NCBI GenBank assembly: GCA_039000515.1
Contig: JBCFYV010000001.1
Location: forward strand, 35,693,620 to 35,757,619
Direction: 5' to 3'
Length of the DNA stretch: 64,000 nt
Origin: Timema cristinae
Lineage: Eukaryota; Arthropoda; Insecta; Phasmatodea; Timematidae
A program made the translations under genes and the position numbers. Under the pieces are notes generated by a model. The model did no database searches. It saw only the letters and a program-made list of their open reading frames with translations, and had not been told where the DNA came from. Positions 48,200 through 59,089 of the stretch are shown here, piece by piece; within the stretch, counting starts at the first letter, position 1; every line of letters begins with the position of its first letter.

Positions 48200-49920
48200 T
48201 AAGGGCTTTAACTGACAGAAAATGATATTATATTTAATTTCACTTATTTATACATCAAGTCATGTAATATGTAGATATAACTTTTGATAATATATACTAT
48301 AGATAGCTATAAAATAGTAATGATAATCTAGTAGAACGCTATTAGATCAAATAATGAAGATGGAATAGGTAATTATATCAAGTAGTATGATAGATAGTAA
48401 GTATGCAGGAAAAATACTGCAAGGGTCCCAAGAAAGAGATGGAAGTAGCATATAAAAGCAAGTGTACGTATGAAAGGAGAGTAATGTAATAAAAGAGAGT
48501 GGAGGAAAACTATGGAAAGAACTTTAGTAGGGCATATCTTCAAGGAAACATATTATATTATGTCATAATTTATTAATTAAATAAACTAATCCTGCCACTG
48601 GTTAAAATGATGATGACGATGTTGAGTTAAATGTTATCAAAGTTGATGGCAAATATAAATTTTGATATTTAATGTATATATTTATATAAGTAGTATTTCT
48701 AATTTTTTAATAACTATTTTATAAATTACATATTACCTTTAGTCTGACAATTATTTATTACAAAATAATTAAATTTAAAAATGAATGTGAACAAATAATC
48801 ATTTAGTTTTAATTAATTTAAAACATAAATTACTATTCAAAATAAAGTTTTCTGTAGCTTCCACCAGATGCTATCGGTGGTTTACGTGCCCATAGAGATT
48901 CGTGGTGCTTCCTATTTAAAAGTACACTACAATAAAGGTATACTGTACATTTCTATGGCAATTAATTACAAACTTAGTTTCATCTTTCTAATAACTCAAT
49001 TATAATACCTTGTAGATGATTTTGGTCAAGTAAATAAAAAACTATATTTTTTTTAGACTAGTGTGAATATACCAGCATTAGACATTTTTCCATTATTTGG
49101 TTATAGTGGTTTATTAACCGATTATATTTCAATTAAAATTTTATTACTTTTTATTTATTTTTACCAAACTTTGTTTTCTACCGTGGGCTTAATTTATTTG
49201 CGTACACAATTTAATCTAATGAATTAAATTAATCAAGGGAGGAAATAACCATATCGATTATTTTAGCTATAATTAATATAATGGTTAGCAGCAAAAGTGT
49301 AAATAATCACCGTTGGGAGTAGTCCTGTATACATTGTTGATTGCTTTAGATCTAATAGTAGTTCAATTAATTAAACTGACACAGACCTTCCCGTGGCGTC
49401 CTTCCGGCGATAAAGACGCCAAATTCAATTAACTGCTCTGCATTTAGTTTTTTTCTTCAATTTTACTTCATCTTTGTTTCAATATTTAGCCTTTCTCCTG
49501 TTATATCGAACGGTAAATTTAAATTTTAACTGATATAATTTTAAATGCTGTTTGTTCTTATATATATATATTATATGTAATATCAACATATTTACACAAG
49601 TAACCGGTGCCAGGACAATTTCTGAAAACCCCGTGTTAGAACATTAGCTCTAAACCGGTTTCTATTCCCGTGCCAGGTGTGATTTTTTTTTAACAATATT
49701 ATTACCATGTCGTCTGATTACTTAGCATGCCATAACACAATGCCTTAAACTATGAGTGAAGAATGGCCTTGAGAATAAGAACAATTCTGGAAAGCTCAGT
49801 GATAGAAAATTGCCTTAAAGACACTGATCATTTATTCTATTCCGTGTACAGTATTTTTCAACTGTTTTAATTTTAATGTAACTAAAAGATATATTATATA
49901 ATATATATATATATATATAT
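48200..49920. other. AT-rich stretch, nothing recognised
   Basis: A small GC-rich hairpin GGCGTCCTTCCGGCGATAAA..GACGCC at about 49396-49422 stands out, but has no assignable role. No exon was supported. Confidence 0.4.
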
Positions 49921-49922
49921 AT

Positions 49923-50475
49923 AGAGGTTCAGAAACTTATAGCCCAAACTTCACATACAGCTTATTTGAACAAAAGTCTTATAAAATCCCTCCTATACAC
50001 TCACATCCTGAATATTATGCTAATATCATTAAATTGTTTCAAAGTTTTGGTGTATAGTGCCGGGATAGCAAAGCTGTCAAGCTTGCGTGTACAACAAGTT
50101 GCATAGGAGGTAGGCACGAGGCACTACACATGTAATAATGGCAAGCACTTTCCTGAAAAGGACCGTTAAAAATGACCCTCAGAACGTATGCGTATTTCTA
50201 TATGGACTGGTGTGTTATTTACTATTAATTGTGGTATGTTCTGCTGCCGTGCTCCAAGATGTCGAGGTGTTTAGTACTACGTGCCTAGCTCCTATGCAAC
50301 CAGTTGTACACGCATGCTTGAACAACTATGCAATCCCGGCGTTTTTATGCCAAAACTTGAACACAATTTTATTGTATTAGCATAGCTTTTTTGATATAAA
50401 TGTATTAGGATTTTGTGTTACTTTTGGTTCAAACAAACTATACGTGCAGTTCGAGCTATGAATCTTGGAAAATTC
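49923..50475. mobile_element. Foldback MITE, copy 1
   Basis: A non-autonomous element with very long inverted arms. The left arm (about 49923-50115, with TTATAGCCCAAACTTCACAT and CATAGGAGGTAGGCACGAGG) is mirrored by the right arm (about 50280-50475, with CCTAGCTCCTATGCAACCAG and CAAACAAACTATACGTGCAG). The centre of about 160 bp encodes nothing convincing, and the 50138-50380 frame is incidental. TA dinucleotides at the edges fit a Tc1/mariner-type target. Copy 2 at 52903-53452 aligns along the whole length. Confidence 0.85.
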
Positions 50476-50711
50476 TTTATATATATAGCTCAGAACCACA
50501 CTAACTTCATTACCATATTTGATCATTAAAAATTTTTTTTTAAATACTACCTGTGTAATACGTCCTATAACCATTACAGACTATCCACCTTTGGGTAGAT
50601 ATAAGGAAGATAGAATTTCATAGAAAGTTAATCTATATTTGCGTGGAGGGATATATCTATTTTTACATCTATTACACTTTCTATCCAGTTGTCTGAGTAA
50701 GCTTTTTTTAA

Positions 50712-50945
50712 TATTCTTCCACTACTGGCTTGCTAGGCTTGTCGTAGCTTCATATACCTTATAATCTAACTTAAGGCTAGGACAGGCACAAACACCCAGT
50801 CCCCTGTCGTTAATTCCTCACTGTGAAAGGTTAAAACCACATTTCATCAATGATAAATTTTTGACCACGCCGGGAATAGAGCTTAGGGATCTTAGCTCAG
50901 TAGGCAGACATGCTACCGTTTGAGCTAAGGAGTCAGACTGTAGGG
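50712..50945 (-). mobile_element. S3 SINE copy
   Basis: Reverse S3. The 3' part is TTGCTAGGCTTGTCGTAGCT, then CTTATAATCTAACTTAAGGC. The tRNA-like head (on the minus strand) is CTCCTTAGCTCAAACGGTAG with a loosely conserved B box before CCCGGCGTGGTC. The AGCTCAGTAGGCAGACATG stretch is a duplicated A-box-like motif. Aligns with 54975-55225. Confidence 0.8.
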
Positions 50946-51239
50946 AGAGTAAGGAGACAAATAATACAAATAATGTCAGTATATTAGGTCAGACACAAAC
51001 ATCCTCGTCACTGGTTTAGCAGACAAGACGATATTGACGCCTTGGTCCATGCTCTTCCAGCAATCAATGTAATTCTTGTTATAAATACTATTGACAAATC
51101 ATGTTACTGATATGTTACTCTTGACGTGATTTATGAGTAAGCTCTCAATTTGACATGATCAATTAAGTGAATATTTGAAGAGAGTGCGCAGAGGTCAATA
51201 ATTCTTCTATATTTTATTTTAGAATCTAGTCTTAATATC

Positions 51240-51455
51240 TAATTAGGTATTTACTAACCAAGCTAACGAGCTAGGACTAAGGAAATTTGAACTTAGGGGA
51301 AATGTACCCATATTTGTGTGAAGCAATAGAGGATTACCATTTTGAGAACAAATCTAAAGTACACGACTGGGATTTGAACCAGGTTCTGACCATCATAAGC
51401 AGCCTAGTCCAACACTAGAATGACGCGTTAGATTATGTGGCTATCATTGAAGGTA
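51240..51455 (-). mobile_element. Old S2 SINE copy
   Basis: ACTAAGGAAATTTGAACTTAG, TTTGTGTGAAGCAATAGAGG, ACGACTGGGATTTGAACCAG and GTTAGATTATGTGGCTATC are collinear with S2. The shared 3' tail is not recognisable. Confidence 0.65.
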
Positions 51456-51459
51456 ACTG

Positions 51460-52900
51460 AATATGTTATAAGATGAAAGTATTTTGAAGGAATTAATAAT
51501 TTATTAAGCCTATTATTTTAATCTGAATATGTGTGCTTTATATGATATTTATATATATAGGTGTTATATACACATATATATATGTTATATACACATATTT
51601 GATACAAAAGTTATGTATATGTTTCATGTACTTATTAATAATCGCCAAACAATTTTTGTTTATCCTGAAGGGTTTTAATATTTTCAGGTGCATACAAAGA
51701 TGTTATTTTTATTGGTTTTGAATTTGTTGCCAGATTTATGGATATAATTTTATCGGAAATATAGTTATTCTTTATTATTTTGTTTCTATGTTTTTTGTGT
51801 ATTATATTATTTCAACACCATTCTTATTTTATTAATATCTTTCTTTCATGTTTATGTAAGGCAGAATTTATCTGTTTTAATCCTGTCGAGTACTATCAGT
51901 ATTTAATGACCACTTTTGTTCCATTATTTAATGTTCAAGTTACAAAGAATAAATGTTCTTAGTTTTCAAACTCTTTACCCTTATTCGAGCTAGGGTTTTC
52001 ATAGCTTTAACAGTCCTGTTCCGAGGTGGGTCCTTGATTCTTTGAGCTATCTAATTTTCTTTTTCCGGGGAGAGAATACACTCGTACAAACCTTCTCACA
52101 TAGTAAATTAAAATTTGGAGTTAAATTTTCATAAAATAGTTTTTTCTTTGCAAAATAATCTTAAGAATAATTGTCTCTTAAAAACGGGCAAACCATCTTT
52201 ATACGCACAATAAGCACTCTTCAAAAATAAATTATAAAAAAATTGTTTGCACCTTTTTAAATTATATGTTTGACAGAATTAAACCAATTCTTATTTACTA
52301 TGAAAATTTATTCAAAGAAACCCGTTTTATCTGAAACTTTAAGGATATTTTTAAATTGTTCAATTTTTTTAAAATCTCTCAAAATTAACCTAAATTTAAA
52401 ATGGTTAACTTAAAAAAAAAAATATATAATATGACGTATAATATATCCAGACCAATTTAGATCAAAATCATAAAATAATTATCAAAAAAATACAATTTTT
52501 TTAAATTAAATAATCATAAAACTATTACTAAATTAATATTTCAAATGAAATCATAAACATTATTTAAATTTTTAAGAACTTACTAGAAACAGGTTTTGAA
52601 ATTTAACAAAGCTCTTTTTATAAATGAATAATTTTTTTAAAAATCTGTCTTAGTAAATTAACTACCTACCTTTAAACGAGCTTATTTCAGAATTAACCAG
52701 TACGTAGTTTTATTTTAATGTCAATCACTCCCAAATACATATTTTAAACAAAATAGAGCAATTTTCAAAATATTTTTAATTTTTAAAATCCCTCATAAGT
52801 ACGCTATCCTCTAAATTAAGGGCTAGAGTAATTTACAAAAAAAGTCATGATATATAAAATATCACAATTAAACAATATCCATCAACACGCTCCAGATAAA
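51460..52900. other. AT-rich stretch, nothing recognised
   Basis: Runs of A/T-rich frames (51533-51721, 51780-51962) have Tyr/Ile/Phe-rich translations driven by composition. No exon was supported. Confidence 0.45.
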
Positions 52901-52902
52901 TA

Positions 52903-53452
52903 GGGTGTTCGGTAACTCATAGCCCAAACCTCACTCATAGCTTGTTTGAACCATAAGTATACAAAATACATTTACACTTAAATCGTAATCCTAGGCAAAT
53001 ACATTTAAATTGGGTTCACATTTTCGGCGTAGTGCCGGGAAAGCAAAGCTCTTCAAGTATGCGTGTACAACAAATTGCATAGGAGCTAGGCGCGTGGCAT
53101 TACACATGTGATAATGGTAAGCGTTTTGGTGATGTAGGATCGTTAATGATGACGCTTAGAACGTATTCTCATTTCTAGATGAACTGGTGTGCGATTTACT
53201 ACTAATTGTGATGTTATACTGCCGTAGTCCGAAATGTCTAATTGTGTATTTCCACGAGCCCATCTCCTATGCAACTTGTGGTACATGCATGCTTGAATAG
53301 CTGCGTTATTCCAGCGCTGTATACCGAAACTTTTAACAAAATTTAATGATATTAGAAAAATTTTTCCGGGTGTAACTATACAGGGATTTTGTATTGCATT
53401 TGGTTCAAACAAACTAGATGTGCAGTTTGCGCTATAAGTTTACGAAAACCTG
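52903..53452. mobile_element. Foldback MITE, copy 2 (550 bp)
   Basis: Starts TA|GGGTGTTCGGTAACTCATAG and ends GCTATAAGTTTACGAAAACCTG|TA, with the TA pairs at 52901-52902 and 53453-53454 as target duplication. The outer 45 bp pair as inverted repeats (GCCCAAACCTCACTCATAGC versus CAAACAAACTAGATGTGCAG on the other side). Inner arms pair as well: GCATAGGAGCTAGGCGCGTG against CCATCTCCTATGCAACTTGT. It has no coding capacity. The 53143-53576 frames are incidental. Confidence 0.88.
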
Positions 53453-53689
53453 TATTGTCAGGTACTGACAGAATTGTATAATCCATATTTTGGGTTTGGC
53501 GGCACATATAAAGGAAAGATTTAATATTTCCAAAACTTTCTCTATATATGAGAAAGTAGTAAACTATGTTCTTCAATTGAGCTACTACGTTGATTCATCT
53601 CAAGTTCACATTACATACTCAATGTCATGAAATCTTGAAAATTCATATCCGTACTTAAATAATTACTCTACCTATGCCTATCTTGAAAT

Positions 53690-53850
53690 AGCTCAATACA
53701 GTCCAAACCATACACCCTATCTCTTTCAGGTCCATTCTAACCTTATCCTCCCATCTGCGTCTAGGTCTTCCAATGGTCTATTCCCATTGGGTGTGCCAGT
53801 TAATAGCCTTAACAAGGTTCTATAGTTCTCCATTCGCGCTGCATGTATCC
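53690..53850 (-). pseudogene. LINE-tail fragment ('GRPRRRWED' module)
   Basis: On the minus strand it reads TIGRPRRRWEDKVRMDLKEI and then GCMVW, preceded by a frame-shifted RE(W)..NL segment. This module is found at the very C-terminus of common arthropod LINE ORF2 proteins. A sister piece is at 63045-63165. Confidence 0.8.
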
Positions 53851-53854
53851 TAAA

Positions 53855-54960
53855 AATAAAATAAATTTAGATTACTACAGGTTATATAACTCATCATTAT
53901 GTATGATCCACTCCCAAGCTGTTTCATCACATTTTTGACCAATTTTATTCATCATCATCTCTTTTTCAGATACCTTAAATTTGTTCTCGTCATGTAAGTA
54001 AAAAGAATAATCATTTCACAATTAGTTTATCGATGAAAGGAAGGTCATCATTTATATCCCAGAATAGTATAATTTTATTGTTTTTCCACATGTGATTTCC
54101 AATAATGTTTGAAATATTCCATCTCAGGGGGAAAATTTGTTGAATTTTAATCTCAATTAAGTTATTTGTTTTTTATATTGTTCTCCATTACCTTATGTCC
54201 TTTTGGGATTATCTGAATATTTAATATTAATTAATGATTTGAAAAGGCGGGATTGAAGAGAAATGTATAGATACACTTATTGCTGAGGAAAAGAGTGAAA
54301 ATATTTTAAGATAAATATACCTCAAAACACCTAGTAATTCTTTAAATTCTTTCTACCGTCATACCAAACAATTCAATTTTGATGCTTTGTTAACGTGTGG
54401 AGATGTATAATTCTGTTTTTTGGTGACTTTAACAAAATAATTTAACTCTTTTACAGGAAACTTCCTTAACAAACGTCGACCTTAATTGATAAACTTAAGG
54501 GTCATTGAAATAATTAGGCAAGTATAAATGCTTATATTCTCTAATTGTTCATGCACCCTCACCAAATTATTTTACGCTCACAAGGGTAATATTCATTGTA
54601 ATTTATTAGAGTTTAAAACAAATTATAATTGCAATCATTTTCGTGGAGGCAAAGAAACAGGTTTTCATTGCCTTATTTGTTATACATATTGCATGTAGAT
54701 GTTACATCACAGTTCTATATTTCGAAAATAAACCCTACTCAGGATATGAATACTATATATTATGAAGATGATCAAATATCTTGTCCTCCTTTTTCGTTAC
54801 TAAATAAATATGCTCATACTGGGTACGTACTTCTATGTAGTAAAATATTAATTTGAAAATAAAATTATAACTTGTATCCCTTTATGATATTATTTATTGA
54901 AAATATGTTAACTACTCTAATAATGTATGCCTATTAGTGTTACTTAAATTCATTACTGTT
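53855..54960. other. AT-rich stretch, nothing recognised
   Basis: No exon or repeat family was supported. Confidence 0.45.
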
Positions 54961-54974
54961 CCCAACCTCTGGAC

Positions 54975-55225
54975 TGGGCCAGTTTATAATTCAAGCCATA
55001 TATTTTCCACTACCAGCTTTGCTAAGCCTACAGTTGCTTCACATGTCTTATAATCTATCTTAGGACTAGTACGGGCACAACATACAGTCTCCAGCCATTA
55101 ATTTATCAATGTGAATGGTTAAGCCCTTATTTTCACTAATGATATGTTTTCGGTCATGACGGAAATTGAACCCAATACCCTTATCTCAGTAGGTAAACAC
55201 GCTACCAACTGATTTTAGGTTTCGG
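54975..55225 (-). mobile_element. S3 SINE copy
   Basis: GCTTTGCTAAGCCTACAGTT, CTTATAATCTATCTTAGGAC, GGAAATTGAACCCAATACCC and TATCTCAGTAGGTAAACACG align in order with the 50712-50945 copy. Confidence 0.8.
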
Positions 55226-55479
55226 CCTGCCTATTAGTTACATAAATAAAACCTGGCTAAAGAATATTTAATTATTAGCTATACAAACATATTTCCTTAA
55301 TTTTCTAAGATTATTTCAATGTGTAATCTTTTACATATAGTAAAAGTGATATGGAAACTTATTTTTAACAATTATTGTAGCTAGATTTAAAGTATTAATT
55401 CCTATCTTCCTGCTAACATAATTAATAAGTTGTCTAAAAAATCTGGAATTATACAACAAAGAGAGTGTTATACAACATT

Positions 55480-56471
55480 TTAAAAATGATCACCATTTTT
55501 CTGAACATATAGATACAGCTAATGCTGGCTTTCCAATAACACCTGGTTGATGAGGGTAGGATAAATCTGATGAAAAGCTTACCTAATTCTATTTGCAAGG
55601 TGCTGCAGATCAGAAATATTCACAGAGTAAGCCATGGCTTTAAAGTGCTCCCAAAAATAAAATACTAGTTTTGTCAGGTCTGCTCTTCTTGGGGTCACTA
55701 AATACACTTTATCGGCAATTTATCCAGTGCCCTGGAAAATGGAAAGGTATGCTCGCACACCACTAGCATAATGATCTAAAGCGCAGTCTTCTTGGAACCA
55801 GACTGGATACTCTTATTCTGGCTCAGAATAATGGGAAGTGCTTCAGAATCCATCATTTTAAAGTAACTGTTACCTGTGAAATTTTTTCAGAAGAATACTG
55901 GACCAAAAATCCGATTTTTCCATTTTTCACACCAGACCATCAACTATCTGCCACCTTGCTAATTGCTTAGCTGAAACTAGTGTGGATTTTCAGAGGACCA
56001 GTAACGGGCATTATGACAATTAACTTCAAATGAGATATAACAAATTGCTTCGTTGGAAAAAAATACTTTATATGGGGATGTATACTTTGCCTTACACATA
56101 TGCAGTGCCCATTGATATAATTCCATGCACCTATCAAGGTGATCCTCATTGAACTGCCTTAGTAACTGCAGTTGTAGGGATGCCACTTTTGAAAGTTCAG
56201 GATGCGATGAATTCTACTCTTGGACACAATTCTTTGCGTGGTCATTTGGTGAATCGACTTCATAGGTCCTCGGTCCCAGCACAGATTTATCTGATTACCA
56301 AACCCTTCCTTCACCTCTGACAAGACATCTTGTGAATGTGGGGAATGCCAGGCCTCCAGCATGGTTCGGATTCCACGTTAAACTGTAGGTCCTTCATTCA
56401 TCTCACAATCACCCTATCATTACACATTAGCGTAAGTGCGTATAAACCGAGCGGGTAGTAAGACGCGGTGC

Positions 56472-56508
<37 letters not shown>

Positions 56509-56773
56509 TAATTCATAGGGCTCTTAACATACGACATTAAAACTTCAGCACTGGTCTCTTATTTTGTAACACTCCTCGACCGACCATTTTGAGGTTTGTG
56601 ATCCACGCTTCCTGTCTCGTGGAGCTCTTTCACAAGGTTGCTCACACAGCCTTGAGGTTGCTGTAAGCGTGTAAAGTAAACGGGTAGACTCCTCAGCTAT
56701 TTCTCGCTGATTTCAGCAGCTAACCAGTAGAATTGCCTTGATGCGTTCTTCCTTAGTCAGGGTCATATTTATC
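55480..56773 (-). pseudogene. IS630/mariner-like transposase relic
   Basis: The minus strand begins MTLTKEERIKAILLV (about 56765), then GSVDHKP and GRSRSVT, a stop, ETSAEVLMSYVKSP, and the SINE. After it comes RIVSKSRIHRILNFQKWHPY, LLRQFNEDHLDRCMELYQWA, the first catalytic block KVFFSNEAICYISFEVNCHN with RYWSSENPH (Asp replaced by Asn), the second block VWFQEDCALDHYASGVRAYL, and the third TPRRADLTKLVFYFWEHFKA. It ends near LYLYVQKNGDHF. About 35 positions separate the last two Asp residues. Several stops, frameshifts and the Asp-to-Asn change make it inactive. Confidence 0.85.
56267..56511 (+). mobile_element. 5'-truncated S1 SINE nested in the transposase relic
   Basis: Begins inside the head just after the B box (TCCTCGGTCCCAGCACAG), has a complete body and 3' end and a long (TAA)n tail. 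It is flanked by 8-bp repeats TTCATAGG at 56259-56266 and 56512-56519. The insertion interrupts the transposase frame after SYVKSP, so the SINE is younger than the transposon. Confidence 0.95.
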
Positions 56774-56844
56774 TACTTGGAAAGGATTGATATTGAAAAT
56801 TAAGGCATTTCTTATAAATACATACTTTTGGGACACCCTGCATA

Positions 56845-57850
56845 TTATAAATAATCAATAACTTTCAGAACATAAAAAAAATCATCTTCCTTCTCCACCC
56901 ATTTTAATTTAAGCATTTTTAAGAATAAAAAATTGTTAAAAAGAGGATTATAATCCACGTTACCTTTGAGTTAAACGCTTAAAGAAATTTCAAGCAAAGT
57001 CAAATTAACAAAGTCTTGTGCCATTGCCATCATCAGCAGCGTAAATTAAATACCTTAGGGAACGGCATTAAAGAATGAATTTCAAGCAAATCAATTACTT
57101 TTATCTCCAAGAGAAAGTATAAGGCCTTTAAGTGCCCACTAAACATCCCCAAAAATAACATGGTATGTTCTTGTACCTGGGTCTATAGGCATGTATTTGG
57201 ACCAATATTGACCTAAATACAAGCCATAAAATATCTCACCGAGACGTGTTTATATTAAACATTAATTGTTAAACTAACAATAACTCATATTGGGAAACTT
57301 ATAATTGTATTAACACCTAACTTATATGTAATTAATTACACTGAAAGTGTATAACGCACAACTGACGCGAGGACAATAAAGGTATTAATAGCGTCGTACA
57401 ACTTTCCGTGACAGTTTCTTAAACGTGCTTTGTTCTCCCCCTTAATTAATTATCTTGTGTCCCCTCACCCCTCTCTATTTCCGCCCTTTCTCTCCTATCT
57501 TACAAGCCACGTGTTCAATTTAGTACACATGCAAGGTCTCACAACTTTTAGAGAATTCATTCCAGGAATACTAGAAAAAGAATCATAAGCTCACATCTCT
57601 ATAGTGGAAAACTCGAAGAATTCCAACTATATATATAAAATAGACATAATAAATTTAAACTATATTATATATATTATACTGGTAATATATAATAAATATA
57701 TATTATATTTATATAAATAGTATATAACCAAAAGTACATATAATTAATATAAGAATTATATATAATAGATAATTATAATATATTATAAATATTATATATT
57801 ATTGTATATAATACAAATAGATAGTCAATATATTTATATATAGTGTGTAT
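56845..57850. other. Spacer with AT-satellite-like tract
   Basis: No gene. 57625-57850 is a near-pure TA/ATAT tract with many short palindromes. Confidence 0.55.
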
Positions 57851-57854
57851 CTTA

Positions 57855-58060
57855 ACACACGTCCTCATTAATCACACATTTATTACAGTAATGGGTTAGG
57901 AGTGAGAAAGGTTGAAATTAAAATAAATTCGACTGCATTTTAAAAGAGGGATGATGGGAAAACACTAATGAAAAAACTCTAAATAGTCTATGTTGGGATT
58001 AGAGCTCACATATTTTTTCCGCCACCAGAAAGCCAAAGAGAATTGGTTTGGTATTTAGTT
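57855..58060 (-). mobile_element. Old S2 SINE copy
   Basis: ATGGGTTAGGAGTGAGAAAG, GGATGATGGGAAAACACTAA and GTTGGGATTAGAGCTCAC align with the S2 body. The ends are eroded. Confidence 0.5.
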
Positions 58061-58064
58061 CACC

Positions 58065-58940
58065 AAATAGGGTATATTATATATAAAATTTGAAACTTTT
58101 TACCTACTATTGGTATTAATGATATTATTCTGTAAATAAACTATTGTGTATATGTTTCAAATTCAAATTTATTAATCAAAATCGTATTTTAAATTCATTT
58201 GTATTAGAAGCAAACGTTTCATGCAACAAAAAGAAAGAGTTTATAAAATAAAACATGCAATCAAATTGAAAACTTTTACTACTATGTACCAATATTATAA
58301 GTAGATAACTATTGTATTGGAAAATTTTCTAAAATTATGATACTGTACAATATTTGAAGTATAAAATTATATCAGGTAAAACGAACTAGTTATCTTAGAT
58401 TATAATGTGCTATGAAAATATATTTTTTCTCAAAATTCTAGATGATTATTTAAAATACTTTATGGAAAGTAAAAATACAATTATTTACCTTGCTTAAATG
58501 ATTGTTTTAATGGTTAAATTCTATAGTACTTTTAATCTACTTAATCCGTAGTCATAATATTTATATCTATCAATATATATCTTCACACAATACGATACAA
58601 AGATGATCTACAAAATTAAAACTAAGTTTGAATCAAATTAACAAAAACGAAAAATATGCAAAATTTTATTTAAATGCAATTTGTAATACGATATTACAGA
58701 GATAATATTAATTTGGTTAAGTGAATATCTTCAATTTATTAGTTACATGAAAATTATATTATTTTGCATTTGCTTTAAGTTTAACCAAAATGTTGATTTT
58801 TAAATTGTACTATACAATTAACTTTTAATTCCTTAAATTGGGTTTGTAGAATACGCCATAATAATAATTGTTTTTATAGTTTAATAGCAAAAGTATTTTT
58901 AAGAAAAGATTAATAAAATATTGCTCCAGTAGAAACATAT
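58065..58940. other. AT-rich stretch, nothing recognised
   Basis: No exon, repeat family or RNA gene was supported. Confidence 0.45.
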
Positions 58941-58946
58941 TTTAGT

Positions 58947-59083
58947 AAAATTTTCTTCGCGTGGTGATATTAACCGTTATTGATTATTTTTCATGGATAT
59001 ATTGGCATTAGATGACAAACTTTTCACATGGAGAGAGAGATGCAAATTCAAGAAGAGTTAATATCACCATGTGAAGAAAATTT
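58947..59083. repeat. 27-bp inverted repeat with 82-nt loop
   Basis: The left arm (58947-58974, with TTTTCTTCGCGTGGTGATAT) pairs with the right arm (59057-59083, with ATATCACCATGTGAAGAAAA) over 27 positions with two mismatches. The loop holds a third partial copy, CTTTTCACATGGAGAGAG. It could be a tiny MITE or a hairpin transcript. No target duplication was confirmed. Confidence 0.8.
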
Positions 59084-59089
59084 AACTCT

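Larger units (their letters stand above)
55427..56840 (-). mobile_element. Mariner/IS630-type transposon relic with nested SINE
   Basis: The right end carries TTTTGGGACACCCTG (56826-56840), a terminal repeat typical of this class. The left end AAGTTGTCTAAAAAATC (about 55427) is its degraded partner. The interior is a decayed transposase on the minus strand, interrupted by an S1 SINE at 56267-56511. Removing the SINE and one duplication copy leaves about 1.16 kb, a normal size for the class. Confidence 0.75.

Noticed and set aside
50138..50380. 80-codon ORF inside the foldback element
   Set aside because: Not preserved in the second copy (52903-53452) and spans the inverted arm; incidental.
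53143..53576. Two minus-strand ORFs
   Set aside because: They lie in the right arm and flank of the foldback element; no family or conservation with copy 1.
58947..59083. microRNA precursor
   Set aside because: The 82-nt loop between 27-bp arms is far larger than usual for animal pre-miRNA.
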